From contig DELI01000019.1 of NCBI GenBank assembly GCA_002354335.1, positions 27,539-91,538 on the forward strand: DNA of 64,000 nucleotides, given 5' to 3'. The stretch comes from Sphingobacterium sp. UBA2700 (lineage in GTDB: Bacteria > Bacteroidota > Bacteroidia > Sphingobacteriales > Sphingobacteriaceae). The notes beneath the pieces were generated by a model. That model ran no database searches, was not told the DNA's origin, and saw only the letters and a program-made list of their open reading frames with translations. The position numbers and the translations under genes were made by a program. Below are positions 35,268-44,769 of this stretch, piece by piece. Positions within the stretch are counted from its first letter, which is position 1. Every line of letters starts with the position of its first letter.

Positions 35268-37259
35268 ATGAATAATAGTTTCTTTAACCGTAAATTCGTC
35301 ATTCAAGGAATCTTCATAACCATTGCATTGGTTATAGTCGCAAGGCTCTTCTATCTGCAAATTATCGACGACCGGTATCTGCTATCGGCTAACAATAACG
35401 TGATGCGGAAGGTCATTGTATACCCTGCTCGTGGTGTTATTTTAGATCGCGACGGACAGGTCCTTGTTCAAAACGAGCCGGTATATGATATCATGGTGAC
35501 TCCGAGAGAGGTCAAAGATATCGACACCCTCTTGCTTTGCAACCTTTTAAATATCGACACGGCCGATTTCAATACACGCATGAAGAAAGCAAAGGCGCAT
35601 TCGCCCTATCGCGCTTCGCAGTTTATGAAACAGGTCAGCTCGATAACCTTCGCGAAGTTCCAAGAACATCTATATAAGTTCAGAGGATTCTATTACCAAA
35701 ACCGTACGGTTAGAAGCTATCCAGACAGTATCGCTGCGCAGTTCCTCGGGTACATCCAAGAGGTCAACGAGCGTGACATCGAAAAATCAGATGGCTTTTA
35801 CCGCCCTGGAGACTATATCGGTGCTTCCGGTGTAGAAAGAGCCTACGAGGATCTTTTGCGTGGCAAACGCGGCGTAAAGAACCAAATGGTCGATGCGTTG
35901 AACAGACCGAAGGGAAGTTTTATGGAAGGTAAATACGATACGGTTGCTGTTACAGGCGACGGGTTAGTATCATCCTTAGATAAAGACCTGCAAGTATTAG
36001 CAGAGAAAATGATGAAGAACAAGCTGGGATCAGTCGTTGCTATTGAGCCTTCAACGGGCGAAATCTTGACCTTCGTCAGTAGTCCTTCCTACAACCCGAA
36101 CATGATGGTCGGTCGCGACTTGGGCAATAACTATATGAAGTTGCTCAACGACGAGACGAAGCCTATGTTTATACGTCCGATACAGGCCTCCTACCCTCCA
36201 GGCTCTGTCTTTAAAGTTGTCGCCGCACTGACCGGACAACAGGCAGGTGTCATCAACGAGCAGTCGGTTTTTTATTGTCCTGGTGGTTATCGCTATGGGG
36301 GTGGTCGCGCGATAATGCGCTGTACCCACGTCGATGGTGCTACAGGATTGGTGAAATCCATCAAAATGTCCTGTAACACATACTACGGTTATGTTTATGC
36401 AAAGATGATTGATTCCAGAGGGATGAGTGGGCCGAAAGCATATGATCTTTGGCGTGATGCGCTGGGTAAGTTTGGTCTAGGTCATCGCTTAGGGATTGAC
36501 CTCCCAGGAGAAAAACCCGGACTGGTACCTACTTCAGATTTTTATACAAAGCGCTATGGCAACGGGTCTTGGCGTTCAGGATATAACATCTCCCTGTCCA
36601 TTGGACAAGGTGAGCTTGGTATTACGCCTTTGCAAATGGCGAATATTATGGCAATTGTTGCCAACCGTGGATTCTATTACCGTCCGCACTTGATTAAAGG
36701 AATCGGTGAGAAAAAGATCATCAAAGAAGAGTTTACTGAAAAGATATTTGCAGGTGTTGATGCTAAGTATTACGAACCGGTGATCGAAGGTATGAGCCAG
36801 GCAGTCAATCAGGGCGGTACAGGTGCAGCCTCACGTATTCCGGGGATAGAGATGTGCGGAAAGACAGGAACAGTACAGAACCCGCACGGTGAAAACCATG
36901 CTGTATTCTTTGCATTTGCCCCTCGTCATAATCCGAAGATTGCTATCGCTGTCTTCGTGGAAAATGCAGGTTATGGTGGTACTTGGGCGGCTCCGATCGC
37001 ATCGATGCTCGTTGAGAAATACTTAAAAGACACCATCACCCTACCGAAGTATATCCAAGATCGCGTTTATAATGCTAATCTTCTTCCGAAGCCAAAGAAA
37101 CCGAAGGAAACGGAAGTGAAAAAAGACAGCACGAAAAACCCGAAGGATAGCACAAAAAATAAAACGACAGCACCCTTAAAATCTGCAGCACGAGATCCGA
37201 AAAAAGAACAGGGCGCAGTATTAGTACATCATAGCCAAGTGAGAAGAACACATGAATAG
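35268..37259 (+). CDS. mrdA: Penicillin-binding protein 2 (elongation transpeptidase)
   Basis: Cross-links peptidoglycan during elongation, with RodA as glycosyltransferase partner. Signal anchor at about 10-28, pedestal domain (ARGVILDRDGQVLVQNEPVYDI), then the transpeptidase with SxxK (PPGSVFKVV), SxN (KMSCNTYYG) and KTG (MCGKTGTVQ). The C-terminal tail (about 600-663) is Lys/Pro/Thr-rich and disordered. At 663 residues it matches the family. It overlaps rodA by 8 bases. Confidence 0.96.
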   Translation: MNNSFFNRKFVIQGIFITIALVIVARLFYLQIIDDRYLLSANNNVMRKVIVYPARGVILDRDGQVLVQNEPVYDIMVTPREVKDIDTLLLCNLLNIDTADFNTRMKKAKAHSPYRASQFMKQVSSITFAKFQEHLYKFRGFYYQNRTVRSYPDSIAAQFLGYIQEVNERDIEKSDGFYRPGDYIGASGVERAYEDLLRGKRGVKNQMVDALNRPKGSFMEGKYDTVAVTGDGLVSSLDKDLQVLAEKMMKNKLGSVVAIEPSTGEILTFVSSPSYNPNMMVGRDLGNNYMKLLNDETKPMFIRPIQASYPPGSVFKVVAALTGQQAGVINEQSVFYCPGGYRYGGGRAIMRCTHVDGATGLVKSIKMSCNTYYGYVYAKMIDSRGMSGPKAYDLWRDALGKFGLGHRLGIDLPGEKPGLVPTSDFYTKRYGNGSWRSGYNISLSIGQGELGITPLQMANIMAIVANRGFYYRPHLIKGIGEKKIIKEEFTEKIFAGVDAKYYEPVIEGMSQAVNQGGTGAASRIPGIEMCGKTGTVQNPHGENHAVFFAFAPRHNPKIAIAVFVENAGYGGTWAAPIASMLVEKYLKDTITLPKYIQDRVYNANLLPKPKKPKETEVKKDSTKNPKDSTKNKTTAPLKSAARDPKKEQGAVLVHHSQVRRTHE

Positions 37260-38526
37260 CCTTCAAGAAAAAAGCTTTTTCGGACGAATTGACTGGATAA
37301 CCATTCTATTATGGTTCACCTTATGTCTTATTGGATGGTTTAATATTCATGCTGCGGTCTACGACCCTGAAAATCCTGGGCTTTTCAACCTGGCAACGAA
37401 CTACGGCAAGCAGTCCATTTATATCTTCACGGCATTGATTATCGGGATCTGTATTCTTATTATCGATTCCCGCTTCTTTATGTCCTCTGCACCGATAATC
37501 TATTTTATTGTTGTATTGCTCTTAATTGCTGTATTGGTAGTTGGAAGAAATGTCGGAGGTAATCAGGCTTGGATTCCATTGGGAAGCTTCCGTCTTCAGC
37601 CCTCGGAGTTTGGAAAACTCGCCACCTGTTTAACGCTGGCCTATTATCTCAGCAATCAGACTAATAAAAACCCAAATTTAAAAACCCTATTCGTTGGGGC
37701 ATGTATTGTCTTATTTCCCGTGGCTTTAGTTATGCTACAGCCCGATACCGGTTCTGCATTGGCATTCTTCTCGCTAACCTTTGTATTCTATCGTGAGGGT
37801 TATTTGAGCACGGGATTCTTGATTATTGGCGGTTTAGCGATCTTCTTGTTCGTGATGGCGCTGTTGATCAACCAATGGATCATCATTGGATGCATTGCTT
37901 TAATCTGTGGTTTCTTTGCCTTTACCATGCGGAAAAAGCGCAAGAATGTCATCAACATGGCCATCCTATTTGCAGCTTCATCGGTCTACGTATTATGTGT
38001 TGACTTCGCCTACGAGAAAATCTTACAGCCTCACCAACGAAATCGTATCGATATCGTCTTAGGAAAAATCGACGATCCAAGAGGTCAGGGTTATAACTTA
38101 AATCAATCGAAAATAGCAATTGGATCCGGACAGTTATTCGGAAAAGGATACCTTCAAGGCACTCAAACAAAATACAACTTCGTACCGGAACAAAGTACCG
38201 ACTTTATTTTCTGTACCATAGGTGAGGAATGGGGTTTCGTCGGGTCCGTCGTATTGATAGCCATCTATCTGACCTTGCTGTTGCGCATTGTAAATATCGC
38301 CGAACGACAGCGAACGGCCTTCGCCAGGATCTACGCCTATGGCGTGGCCTCCATCCTATTCTTCCACTTCTTTATCAATATAGGCATGACCATAGGGATA
38401 GTACCGGTGATCGGGATTCCATTGCCTTTCATCAGCTATGGAGGTTCCTCGTTATGGTCATTTACAATCTTATTGTTTATTCTATTGCGATTCGATTCCT
38501 CAAGAAAAGGAACCGTCGGTATCTAA
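37252..38526 (+). CDS. rodA: RodA, SEDS peptidoglycan glycosyltransferase
   Basis: Multi-spanning SEDS polymerase of 424 residues. Key motifs are LQPSEFGKLATCLTLAYYL, LQPDTGSALAFF with the essential Asp, and the C-terminal GIPLPFISYGGSSLW. It has an unusually long cytoplasmic insert rich in helix in mid-protein (about 200-250), common in Bacteroidota RodA. Its stop overlaps by 4 bases the stop of the convergent nucleoside phosphorylase. Confidence 0.96.
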   Translation: MNSLQEKSFFGRIDWITILLWFTLCLIGWFNIHAAVYDPENPGLFNLATNYGKQSIYIFTALIIGICILIIDSRFFMSSAPIIYFIVVLLLIAVLVVGRNVGGNQAWIPLGSFRLQPSEFGKLATCLTLAYYLSNQTNKNPNLKTLFVGACIVLFPVALVMLQPDTGSALAFFSLTFVFYREGYLSTGFLIIGGLAIFLFVMALLINQWIIIGCIALICGFFAFTMRKKRKNVINMAILFAASSVYVLCVDFAYEKILQPHQRNRIDIVLGKIDDPRGQGYNLNQSKIAIGSGQLFGKGYLQGTQTKYNFVPEQSTDFIFCTIGEEWGFVGSVVLIAIYLTLLLRIVNIAERQRTAFARIYAYGVASILFFHFFINIGMTIGIVPVIGIPLPFISYGGSSLWSFTILLFILLRFDSSRKGTVGI

Positions 38527-39377
38527 ATACGATCTAGTACCATCTTAATTGCTTTGTCGATAATCTCCTGCGGATTTTCACAGAAAGCCTCTTGAACCCG
38601 ACTCGCCAAAATGGCATTGATCGAAATCGCATGATGCCCGAGCATATTGCTCAGCGCATAGATTCCCGCTGTTTCCATCTCCAGATTGGTGATCTTTCTC
38701 TGGCCCACAGCAAACTGATTCGCGTGCTTAATTAATTGTGGGTAGGAATTGTTTGTTCTTAAAGAACGGCCCTGAGGGCCATAGAAGCCCGGCGCCGTCA
38801 TCGTGACACCCTTAGGCATATCAAATGCGAATTTCGCTAAGAGCTTCTCCGAAGCATGTCCTATGTAAGGCTTAAACGTGAGGTCTTCGAAACTAGCAAT
38901 AACCGCCTTTTGAATCTCCGTTTCAGTTTCGGTATAGGGCTTCTTATAATACTGCATCAGGGTGTCAAAACCAATGGCATATTCACTGGCCAAAACTGTT
39001 CCAATGGCGATATTTCCTTGAATGGAACCAGAAGTCCCTATCCGGATAATATCTAAGGACTTGATCTCCTCCTTCAGCGTCTTGGTTTCAAAATCAATAT
39101 TAACCAAAGCATCCAGTTCATTTAAAACGATATCGATATTATCTGTACCAATCCCTGTCGAGATTACCGTAATTCGCTTATCGCCAATAAAGCCTGTATG
39201 CGTAATGAATTCACGCTTACCTTTTCTAACTTCAATATTATCGAAATACTTAGATACTTCTGCAACACGATCAGGATCTCCGACGAAGATAACCGTGTCT
39301 GCAATGTCCTCAGGTTTTAAATTAAGATGGTAGATGCTCCCATCCGCATTGATAATCAGTTCAGAATCGTTAATCAT
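38523..39377 (-). CDS. Nucleoside phosphorylase (uridine phosphorylase-like)
   Basis: Family NP-I phosphorylase of 284 residues. Conserved parts include VIFVGDPDRVAEVSKYFDN with the phosphate-binding Arg, IRIGTSGSIQ, and the nucleoside site NLEMETAGIYAL with the ribose-binding Glu. The closest type is uridine phosphorylase; exact base preference is uncertain. Last of three overlapping genes (DMT transporter, YigZ, this), joined by 4-base ATGA overlaps. Confidence 0.88.
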   Translation of the reverse strand: MINDSELIINADGSIYHLNLKPEDIADTVIFVGDPDRVAEVSKYFDNIEVRKGKREFITHTGFIGDKRITVISTGIGTDNIDIVLNELDALVNIDFETKTLKEEIKSLDIIRIGTSGSIQGNIAIGTVLASEYAIGFDTLMQYYKKPYTETETEIQKAVIASFEDLTFKPYIGHASEKLLAKFAFDMPKGVTMTAPGFYGPQGRSLRTNNSYPQLIKHANQFAVGQRKITNLEMETAGIYALSNMLGHHAISINAILASRVQEAFCENPQEIIDKAIKMVLDRI

Positions 39378-39991
39378 ATGGTCCGTAAATAGTCTACTTC
39401 AATCCCCTCGATGGTCTCGAATTTTCCGACCACCTCGTTTACCTGTAATTTACGCATTTCTACATGAATTGTACAGGATGTATCAAAGTTTTGACTAAGT
39501 ACTTTTAGGTCATATTCCTTCACGATTTTCATCACATCGTTCATCTGCAGATAATCAAAATGAACGGCATAGACGTCGTTTACTGTTCGCTCCACAACTT
39601 CTGCAACGTCGATTGCTTCCTGTGTCGCTGTTTTATAGGCATTGATTAAGCCCGGCACGCCTAAAAGCGTACCTCCGAAATAACGCACCACCACGACCAA
39701 TACATTCGTGATATCTTGGGAGAGCAACACATTTAATATCGGGCGTCCCGCCGTACCGGAAGGTTCGCCATCATCATTGACACGGAAGATACTGCGATCG
39801 GGCGTAAGGCGATATGCCCAGCAATGATGTCGAGCTTTGGGATGCTCGGCTTTCAATTGCGCAATAATCTCTTTTAATTTATTCTCATCCCGGAAAGGAT
39901 AAGCGTAGGCGATAAATTTACTTCCTTTATCTCTAAAAATTCCATCTGCAGGTTCCGCAATGGTTCTATAGGTATCGTCGAATAAACTCAC
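39374..39991 (-). CDS. YigZ/IMPACT-family protein
   Basis: 205 residues of the UPF0029 family. The N-terminal domain shows KGSKFIAYAYP, KARHHCWAYRL, DDGEPSGTAGRPILNVL and VVVVRYFGGTLLGVPGLINAY, all diagnostic; a small C-terminal ferredoxin-like domain follows. Members relate to eukaryotic IMPACT, a translation regulator, but the bacterial role is not settled. Overlaps both neighbours by 4 bases. Confidence 0.92.
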   Translation of the reverse strand: MSLFDDTYRTIAEPADGIFRDKGSKFIAYAYPFRDENKLKEIIAQLKAEHPKARHHCWAYRLTPDRSIFRVNDDGEPSGTAGRPILNVLLSQDITNVLVVVVRYFGGTLLGVPGLINAYKTATQEAIDVAEVVERTVNDVYAVHFDYLQMNDVMKIVKEYDLKVLSQNFDTSCTIHVEMRKLQVNEVVGKFETIEGIEVDYLRTI

Positions 39992-40842
39992 AGCAATGCT
40001 ATTAATAATACGGATATGATCGCCAAAAGTACCCCAATTTTATTGTAATTGCTAAGTTTTTCTCGAAACAGCAGGACTCCAACGAGTGCTCCAACCGAGA
40101 TTACACCGATATTCATCGCTGTAAAAACTAGAGACGGATTCTCCGGCAATGCCTTATGGGCCTTCATATAAAAGACGATGTTTCCAAAATTAAACAAACC
40201 CAGGACTGCACCATAGGCAACAGAACGAGCATCGAAAGGTTGTTTCTTTATAAATAAGAGATAACCCAAGAATAACAGGGCAAACGCCAATGCCAATACA
40301 AACACGATCCATAAGGACGACATGTAGGTAATGCCTGCTAATAAGGCAATCTGTTTGAAAAGAATATCGATAATGCCCATCCCTACGAAGACCATTAATG
40401 GAAATATCCAATAATTCCGCTCATTGCCCGTGTTCTGCTTATTCCACCCGATGGAGAATACGATGGCAAGCAAACCTACCCCGATCCCGATCAGGTTTTT
40501 GGGAACTATCTTCTCACCCATAAACAGAAAAGCCGCCAGCAAGGGAATAAAAAGGGAAAGCCTTTGAGCAACCTCTGTTTTCACAATCCCACCGAATCGA
40601 ATAGACATCGCGATACAAATAAAGATAGTAGGCAACAGCAAGCCAAGGGGTATATAAAGGTGCCATGGAAGCGAACTGTTCCAACCAATAAGCTCCGGTT
40701 TTAAAACGAAATAGGTCATCAACAGCGCGACCGGATAATTCCATACCAACAACTGAAGATAATTTATCCCCTTTTCGCGTGCAATCTTAATGATAACTGC
40801 AACAGTTACCGAACAAAAGACAGATATTAAAACATACAACAT
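39988..40842 (-). CDS. DMT-superfamily (EamA) transporter
   Basis: 284 residues with ten predicted membrane helices in two EamA repeats (each about 140 residues). EamA proteins export or import small metabolites such as amino acids or nucleosides; the neighbouring nucleoside phosphorylase makes a nucleoside or base a guess worth noting. First gene of the overlapping trio. Confidence 0.82.
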   Translation of the reverse strand: MLYVLISVFCSVTVAVIIKIAREKGINYLQLLVWNYPVALLMTYFVLKPELIGWNSSLPWHLYIPLGLLLPTIFICIAMSIRFGGIVKTEVAQRLSLFIPLLAAFLFMGEKIVPKNLIGIGVGLLAIVFSIGWNKQNTGNERNYWIFPLMVFVGMGIIDILFKQIALLAGITYMSSLWIVFVLALAFALLFLGYLLFIKKQPFDARSVAYGAVLGLFNFGNIVFYMKAHKALPENPSLVFTAMNIGVISVGALVGVLLFREKLSNYNKIGVLLAIISVLLIALL

Positions 40843-41270
40843 ATGGACAAGACTCTATTGTAAAATCAGACCAATTTATGGCCGAACAAAGATATCTAAA
40901 TCAATTTGCTAGACACGATTAAGAGACGAATATTTCAAAAACTAGATGTTTCAATATGAAATCAAGCGTTTTTTGGACAAAAATTTCAATAAAATACTGC
41001 ATATTTCTAAACTAAAAAACACTCATTTTTACACGTTTTATTAGCCAAAAAATTGAACGATTTTTCACACCTTAAAAATAGTAAGCAATTTTTATATCTA
41101 TCTAATTATAAATAATTTATATATTCTACACCAGTTAAAACAACCATATTTTCTATATTTTTGGTGTCAAAACAACGTGTTTTTTATGCAATTTAACCAC
41201 ATTTTTAAGGCATAAAAACACGAATTATTTAGTGTATAAAACCAATTATTTCACATTTTTTTTTTAAAAA
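40843..41270. other. Long AT-rich intergenic region with an inverted repeat
   Basis: About 430 bases of very AT-rich sequence before the aromatic operon promoter, with no coding ORF. It contains a long imperfect inverted repeat at 41176-41222 (CGTGTTTTTTATGC and GCATAAAAACACG, one extra T in the left arm). Several A/T tracts suggest curved DNA, possibly an UP-type element for the downstream promoter. Role unknown. Confidence 0.5.
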
Positions 41271-41273
41271 TAT

Positions 41274-41304
41274 TTTGCACTTATCAATATTACCTCTATA
41301 TTTG
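41274..41304 (+). promoter_or_regulatory. Promoter of the aromatic operon leader
   Basis: TTTG (41274-41277), exactly 19 bases, then TATATTTG (41297-41304): a full match to the Bacteroidota consensus TTTG-N19-TAnnTTTG. Transcription should begin near 41311, about 12 bases before the leader ORF. Confidence 0.85.
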
Positions 41305-41322
41305 AGCCATAACATTAAGGGA

Positions 41323-41388
41323 ATGAACACAAAGAATACATATACTTATTTCTGGCACTTTTATTTTAGCGATAAGAGCAGGGACTAG
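41323..41388 (+). CDS. Aromatic leader peptide of the attenuator
   Basis: A 21-codon ORF starts at ATG 41323 and ends with TAG at 41386-41388, with AAGG just ahead of the start. Residues 7-15 read YTYFWHFYF, so seven of nine codons specify Tyr, Phe or Trp. The polar ends (MNTKNT and SDKSRD) are unremarkable. This is the composition expected of an attenuator leader peptide, as in E. coli pheL and trpL, but sensing all three aromatic amino acids. It lies between a perfect promoter and a strong terminator, directly before the aromatic genes. Not a functional protein. Confidence 0.88.
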   Translation: MNTKNTYTYFWHFYFSDKSRD

Positions 41389-41449
41389 TATGTAGTATAT
41401 GGAAAGATATATTTAGAGGTCCCAAAGTAATTTGGGACCTCTTTTTTTT
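41381..41449 (+). promoter_or_regulatory. Attenuator: antiterminator and terminator hairpins
   Basis: Terminator: AGAGGTCCCAAA (41415-41426), loop GTAA, exact complement TTTGGGACCTCT (41431-41442), then seven more T. Antiterminator: GGGACT (41381-41386), overlapping the leader stop codon, can pair with GGTCCC (41418-41423) in the terminator's left arm; the sequence between can form a further stem (AGTATAT with ATATATT). A ribosome stalled on the aromatic codons leaves 41381 onward free, favouring the antiterminator; one that reaches the stop codon covers it and lets the terminator form. Confidence 0.82.
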
Positions 41450-41474
41450 GATTTAATACCGAATAAAAAACAAC

Positions 41475-42305
41475 ATGAGTGAAAAGATAAAGATTGCTAT
41501 CCAAGGAGTTAAAGCCTCCTTCCACGAAGAAGCTGCCTACAAATATTTCGGCAGGGATATCGAAACTTTAGAATGTGAATCTTTCAAAAAGACTTGCGAA
41601 CTGCTAAAACAAGGCAAAGCTGACTACGTGGTCATGGCAATCGAAAACTCAATTGCGGGAAGCATTCTTCCAAACTACAACCTCCTTCGCGACTACAGAT
41701 TTCATATCATCGGCGAAGTGCATTTAAACATTCAGCAGCACTTATTAGCATTGCCGGGCACCAAATTAAGCGATATCAAATTCGTCGAGTCCCACCCTAT
41801 TGCTATCCGCCAATGTGACGAGTTCCTAAGTGAGCACCCAGACTGGACCATCAAAGAAGGAATGGATACGGCGGCATGTGCGAAAAAGATCGTTGAAGAG
41901 AAATTAACGAATAACGCGGCGATTGCTAGCGAAGCTGCAGCCAAAGTATACGGACTGGAAATCATCGAGAAACGAATAGAAACCAACAAGAAAAATTCAA
42001 CACGCTTTCTCATTCTTTCCAATGAGGTGCAGGAGATCAAAAATGCGAACAAAGCATCGCTATCCTTCCAAACCTCGCACGCTATCGGTGCATTAGCGGC
42101 TGTATTGCAATGCTTCGCAGAGCAAAATGTCAACCTTAGCAAAATCCAATCGATGCCTGTTGTAGGTCGTCGCAACGAATACGACTTCTATGTAGACGTA
42201 GAATGGAAAAAACAAGCAGACTATGATGCTGCGATCCGTAAAGTATTGAAACACACGGTCAACTTCAGCATCATGGGCGAATACCTGAAAAACGAAAAAA
42301 TCTAA
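41475..42305 (+). CDS. pheA: Prephenate dehydratase
   Basis: Prephenate to phenylpyruvate, the committed step to phenylalanine. The catalytic PDT domain covers residues 1-185 (AIQGVKASFHEEAAYKYF, AIENSIAGSI, VESHPIAIRQC, and the NKKNSTRFLIL motif with the essential Thr-Arg-Phe). A C-terminal ACT domain (about 192-276) gives feedback control by Phe. No chorismate mutase is attached; that activity is on the next gene. First structural gene behind the attenuator. Confidence 0.95.
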   Translation: MSEKIKIAIQGVKASFHEEAAYKYFGRDIETLECESFKKTCELLKQGKADYVVMAIENSIAGSILPNYNLLRDYRFHIIGEVHLNIQQHLLALPGTKLSDIKFVESHPIAIRQCDEFLSEHPDWTIKEGMDTAACAKKIVEEKLTNNAAIASEAAAKVYGLEIIEKRIETNKKNSTRFLILSNEVQEIKNANKASLSFQTSHAIGALAAVLQCFAEQNVNLSKIQSMPVVGRRNEYDFYVDVEWKKQADYDAAIRKVLKHTVNFSIMGEYLKNEKI

Positions 42306-42342
42306 ATCTAATTAAATAAGTAACAACACAAACGCAAATAAG

Positions 42343-43449
42343 ATGAAACACTCATTAGACATTCTTCCTTTGAATTCATGGATTGAAATTGGAGACAAAC
42401 CTTTAATCATCGCAGGACCTTGTAGCGCAGAAACGGAAGAACAATTAGTTTCTACTGCTCATTTATTAGCCAACACGGGCAAAGTCAATGTACTTCGTGC
42501 AGGTATTTGGAAACCTCGTACTCGTCCAGGCGAATTCGAAGGTATCGGCAGTATCGGTTTGGAGTGGATGAAACGTGCGAAAGAAGAAACCGGCTTATTA
42601 ACGGCAACGGAAGTAGCAACGGCAAAACATGTGGAAGAAGCACTTGCTGCTGGTATCGACATCGTTTGGGTTGGTGCGCGTTCAACGGCAAACCCGTTCA
42701 CGGTTCAAGAAATTGCTGATGCATTGCAGGGCGTAGATGTTCCGGTATTAGTTAAAAACCCGGTAAACCCTGACCTTTCTTTATGGATCGGTGCTTTAGA
42801 GCGTATTAACCGCGCAGGTATTAAAAAATTAGCGGCTATCCACCGTGGGTTCTCATCTTATGAAAAAACGGCGTTCCGTAATGAGCCAATGTGGGATCTT
42901 GCTATTCAATTAAAAACTATCGCTCCTGATCTTCCGATCATCAACGACCCTAGCCATATCTGTGGTAACCGTGAGCTTATCCCTTACGTAACACAAAAAG
43001 CAATGGATATGGATATGCAAGGTTTGATCATCGAGTCGCATATTGACCCATCGGTGGCATGGACAGACGCGAAACAACAAGTAACGCCTGCAGCTTTGTC
43101 GGATTTATTAGATTCTATTTCCGTGCGTAAGCCTGAGTCTGACAACCCTGCTTTCGAAGATAAATTATCAGAACTACGTGGTCAAATCGATAAACTTGAC
43201 GACCAAATCATCAAACAAATCGGCGATAGAATGAAGATTGCCGAGAAAATTGGTGAGTTCAAAAGAGATAATAATGTAACCATCCTTCAGGTTAGTCGTT
43301 GGGATGAAATCGTTCAAAAACGCGTTTCTCTGGCAAAAGCATTAAACTTAGGCGAAGAATTTACAGTGAAATTCTTAGAGTTGTTGCACAATGAGTCAAT
43401 CCGCAAACAAAACGAAATCATGAACGCTAAATCTGTTGCGGAGGCATAA
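42343..43449 (+). CDS. Bifunctional DAHP synthase / chorismate mutase
   Basis: Residues 1-265 are a type I-beta (KDO8P-like) DAHP synthase that condenses PEP and erythrose 4-phosphate (LIIAGPCSAET, RAGIWKPRTRPGEFEG, INDPSHICGNR). Residues 275-368 are an AroQ-fold chorismate mutase (LSELRGQIDKLDDQIIKQIGDR, FLELLHNESIRKQNE). The fusion therefore joins the first step of the pathway to the branch to prephenate, and the mutase domain probably also carries feedback control. It lies 37 bases after pheA and overlaps aroA by 1 base. Confidence 0.95.
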   Translation: MKHSLDILPLNSWIEIGDKPLIIAGPCSAETEEQLVSTAHLLANTGKVNVLRAGIWKPRTRPGEFEGIGSIGLEWMKRAKEETGLLTATEVATAKHVEEALAAGIDIVWVGARSTANPFTVQEIADALQGVDVPVLVKNPVNPDLSLWIGALERINRAGIKKLAAIHRGFSSYEKTAFRNEPMWDLAIQLKTIAPDLPIINDPSHICGNRELIPYVTQKAMDMDMQGLIIESHIDPSVAWTDAKQQVTPAALSDLLDSISVRKPESDNPAFEDKLSELRGQIDKLDDQIIKQIGDRMKIAEKIGEFKRDNNVTILQVSRWDEIVQKRVSLAKALNLGEEFTVKFLELLHNESIRKQNEIMNAKSVAEA

Positions 43450-44699
43450 TGACAACAGAGAAATTGATATTATCACATCAATCAAAAACTATTAGAGGCA
43501 CGGTTCAACTTACTGGCTCCAAGTCAGAGAGCAACCGTGCTCTTATTATCCGCGCTTTGAGCGAGGGTATCGTCAAAGTTGAAAACCTCTCCGAAGCCGC
43601 TGATACCGTTACTTTGGAAGCAGCGCTGGAAATCGCAACGACAGGAACTGAAGAGTTTAAGACCATTGACATCGGACCGGCAGGTACCGCCATGCGCTTC
43701 TTAACATCCTACTTAAACCTAGTAAAAGGCAACTTTATACTAACGGGAACCGAGCGCATGCAGCAGCGTCCGATCGGCATCCTTGTCGATGCTTTGAAAA
43801 CCATCGGTGCTGATATACATTACGAGAAGAAAGCGGGCTATCCACCTCTGAAAATCGAAGGGGGTATGTTCCAAAACAAAGAGCAGGTCGCTATACAAGG
43901 AAATATATCGAGCCAATACATCTCTTCGCTCCTATTGATTGCTTCCTCCTTGAAGAAAGGTTTGAGAATCAATATCGAAGGTGAACTGACATCGAGACCC
44001 TATGTGACGATGACGCTCGAAATGCTGAAAGAAGCCGGAATACAATACGATTTTCAGGAACAAAGCATTGCGATCGAGAAGCAGGATTTCAAACCCGCTA
44101 CCATTTATGTGGAACCGGACTGGAGTGCCGCATCCTATTGGTATGCCATGGTCGCTTTGGCACAGGAAGCTCATATTGTGCTCCCGGGATTGAAACAGCA
44201 TAGCTTGCAAGGGGACTTTGCCATCACCGACATCATGACGCACTTTGGTGTGACTTCGACCTTTGAGAAAGACGGCTTGCATTTACGTAAATCAGGTCTG
44301 ATTTCTAAAAAATCTTTATTCGATTTCAAAGAATGCCCTGATCTCGCACAAACGGTAGTGGTTGTTGCCGCTGCATTGCGGAAAGACACCTCGTTCACGG
44401 GCCTTGAAACTTTAAAAATCAAAGAAACGGACCGCATCCTGGCTTTACAGCAAGAGATCGGCAAGTTCGGTGCAGAATTAATTGCTGACGGTGAGGTTTA
44501 TCACCTCAAGACGGACAAGGTATTCGAGCCGGAACAAATCAGTATCGCAACGTATGAAGATCATCGCATGGCTATGGCCTTCGCACCGCTTGCATTAGTT
44601 TTCGATCAAATAACTATTGAAGAACCGGAAGTGGTGGAGAAATCATACCCTTCGTTCTGGAAACACCTTGCTGAGCAGGGTTTTAAAATCGTGAAATAA
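43449..44699 (+). CDS. aroA: EPSP synthase (3-phosphoshikimate 1-carboxyvinyltransferase)
   Basis: Sixth step of the shikimate pathway, joining PEP to shikimate 3-phosphate. Conserved parts are [16 protein letters not shown] (catalytic Lys and Ser-Arg contacts), [12 protein letters not shown], the ETDRI loop ([14 protein letters not shown]) and [15 protein letters not shown]. Length 416 is slightly short but complete. It overlaps the preceding gene's stop by 1 base. Confidence 0.95.
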   Translation: MTTEKLILSHQSKTIRGTVQLTGSKSESNRALIIRALSEGIVKVENLSEAADTVTLEAALEIATTGTEEFKTIDIGPAGTAMRFLTSYLNLVKGNFILTGTERMQQRPIGILVDALKTIGADIHYEKKAGYPPLKIEGGMFQNKEQVAIQGNISSQYISSLLLIASSLKKGLRINIEGELTSRPYVTMTLEMLKEAGIQYDFQEQSIAIEKQDFKPATIYVEPDWSAASYWYAMVALAQEAHIVLPGLKQHSLQGDFAITDIMTHFGVTSTFEKDGLHLRKSGLISKKSLFDFKECPDLAQTVVVVAAALRKDTSFTGLETLKIKETDRILALQQEIGKFGAELIADGEVYHLKTDKVFEPEQISIATYEDHRMAMAFAPLALVFDQITIEEPEVVEKSYPSFWKHLAEQGFKIVK

Positions 44700-44769
44700 G
44701 GCATATTATTCCACGATTTACACCTTTTTATTACGTTCAATTTTTTATATTTACGAGCATTTACAAATT

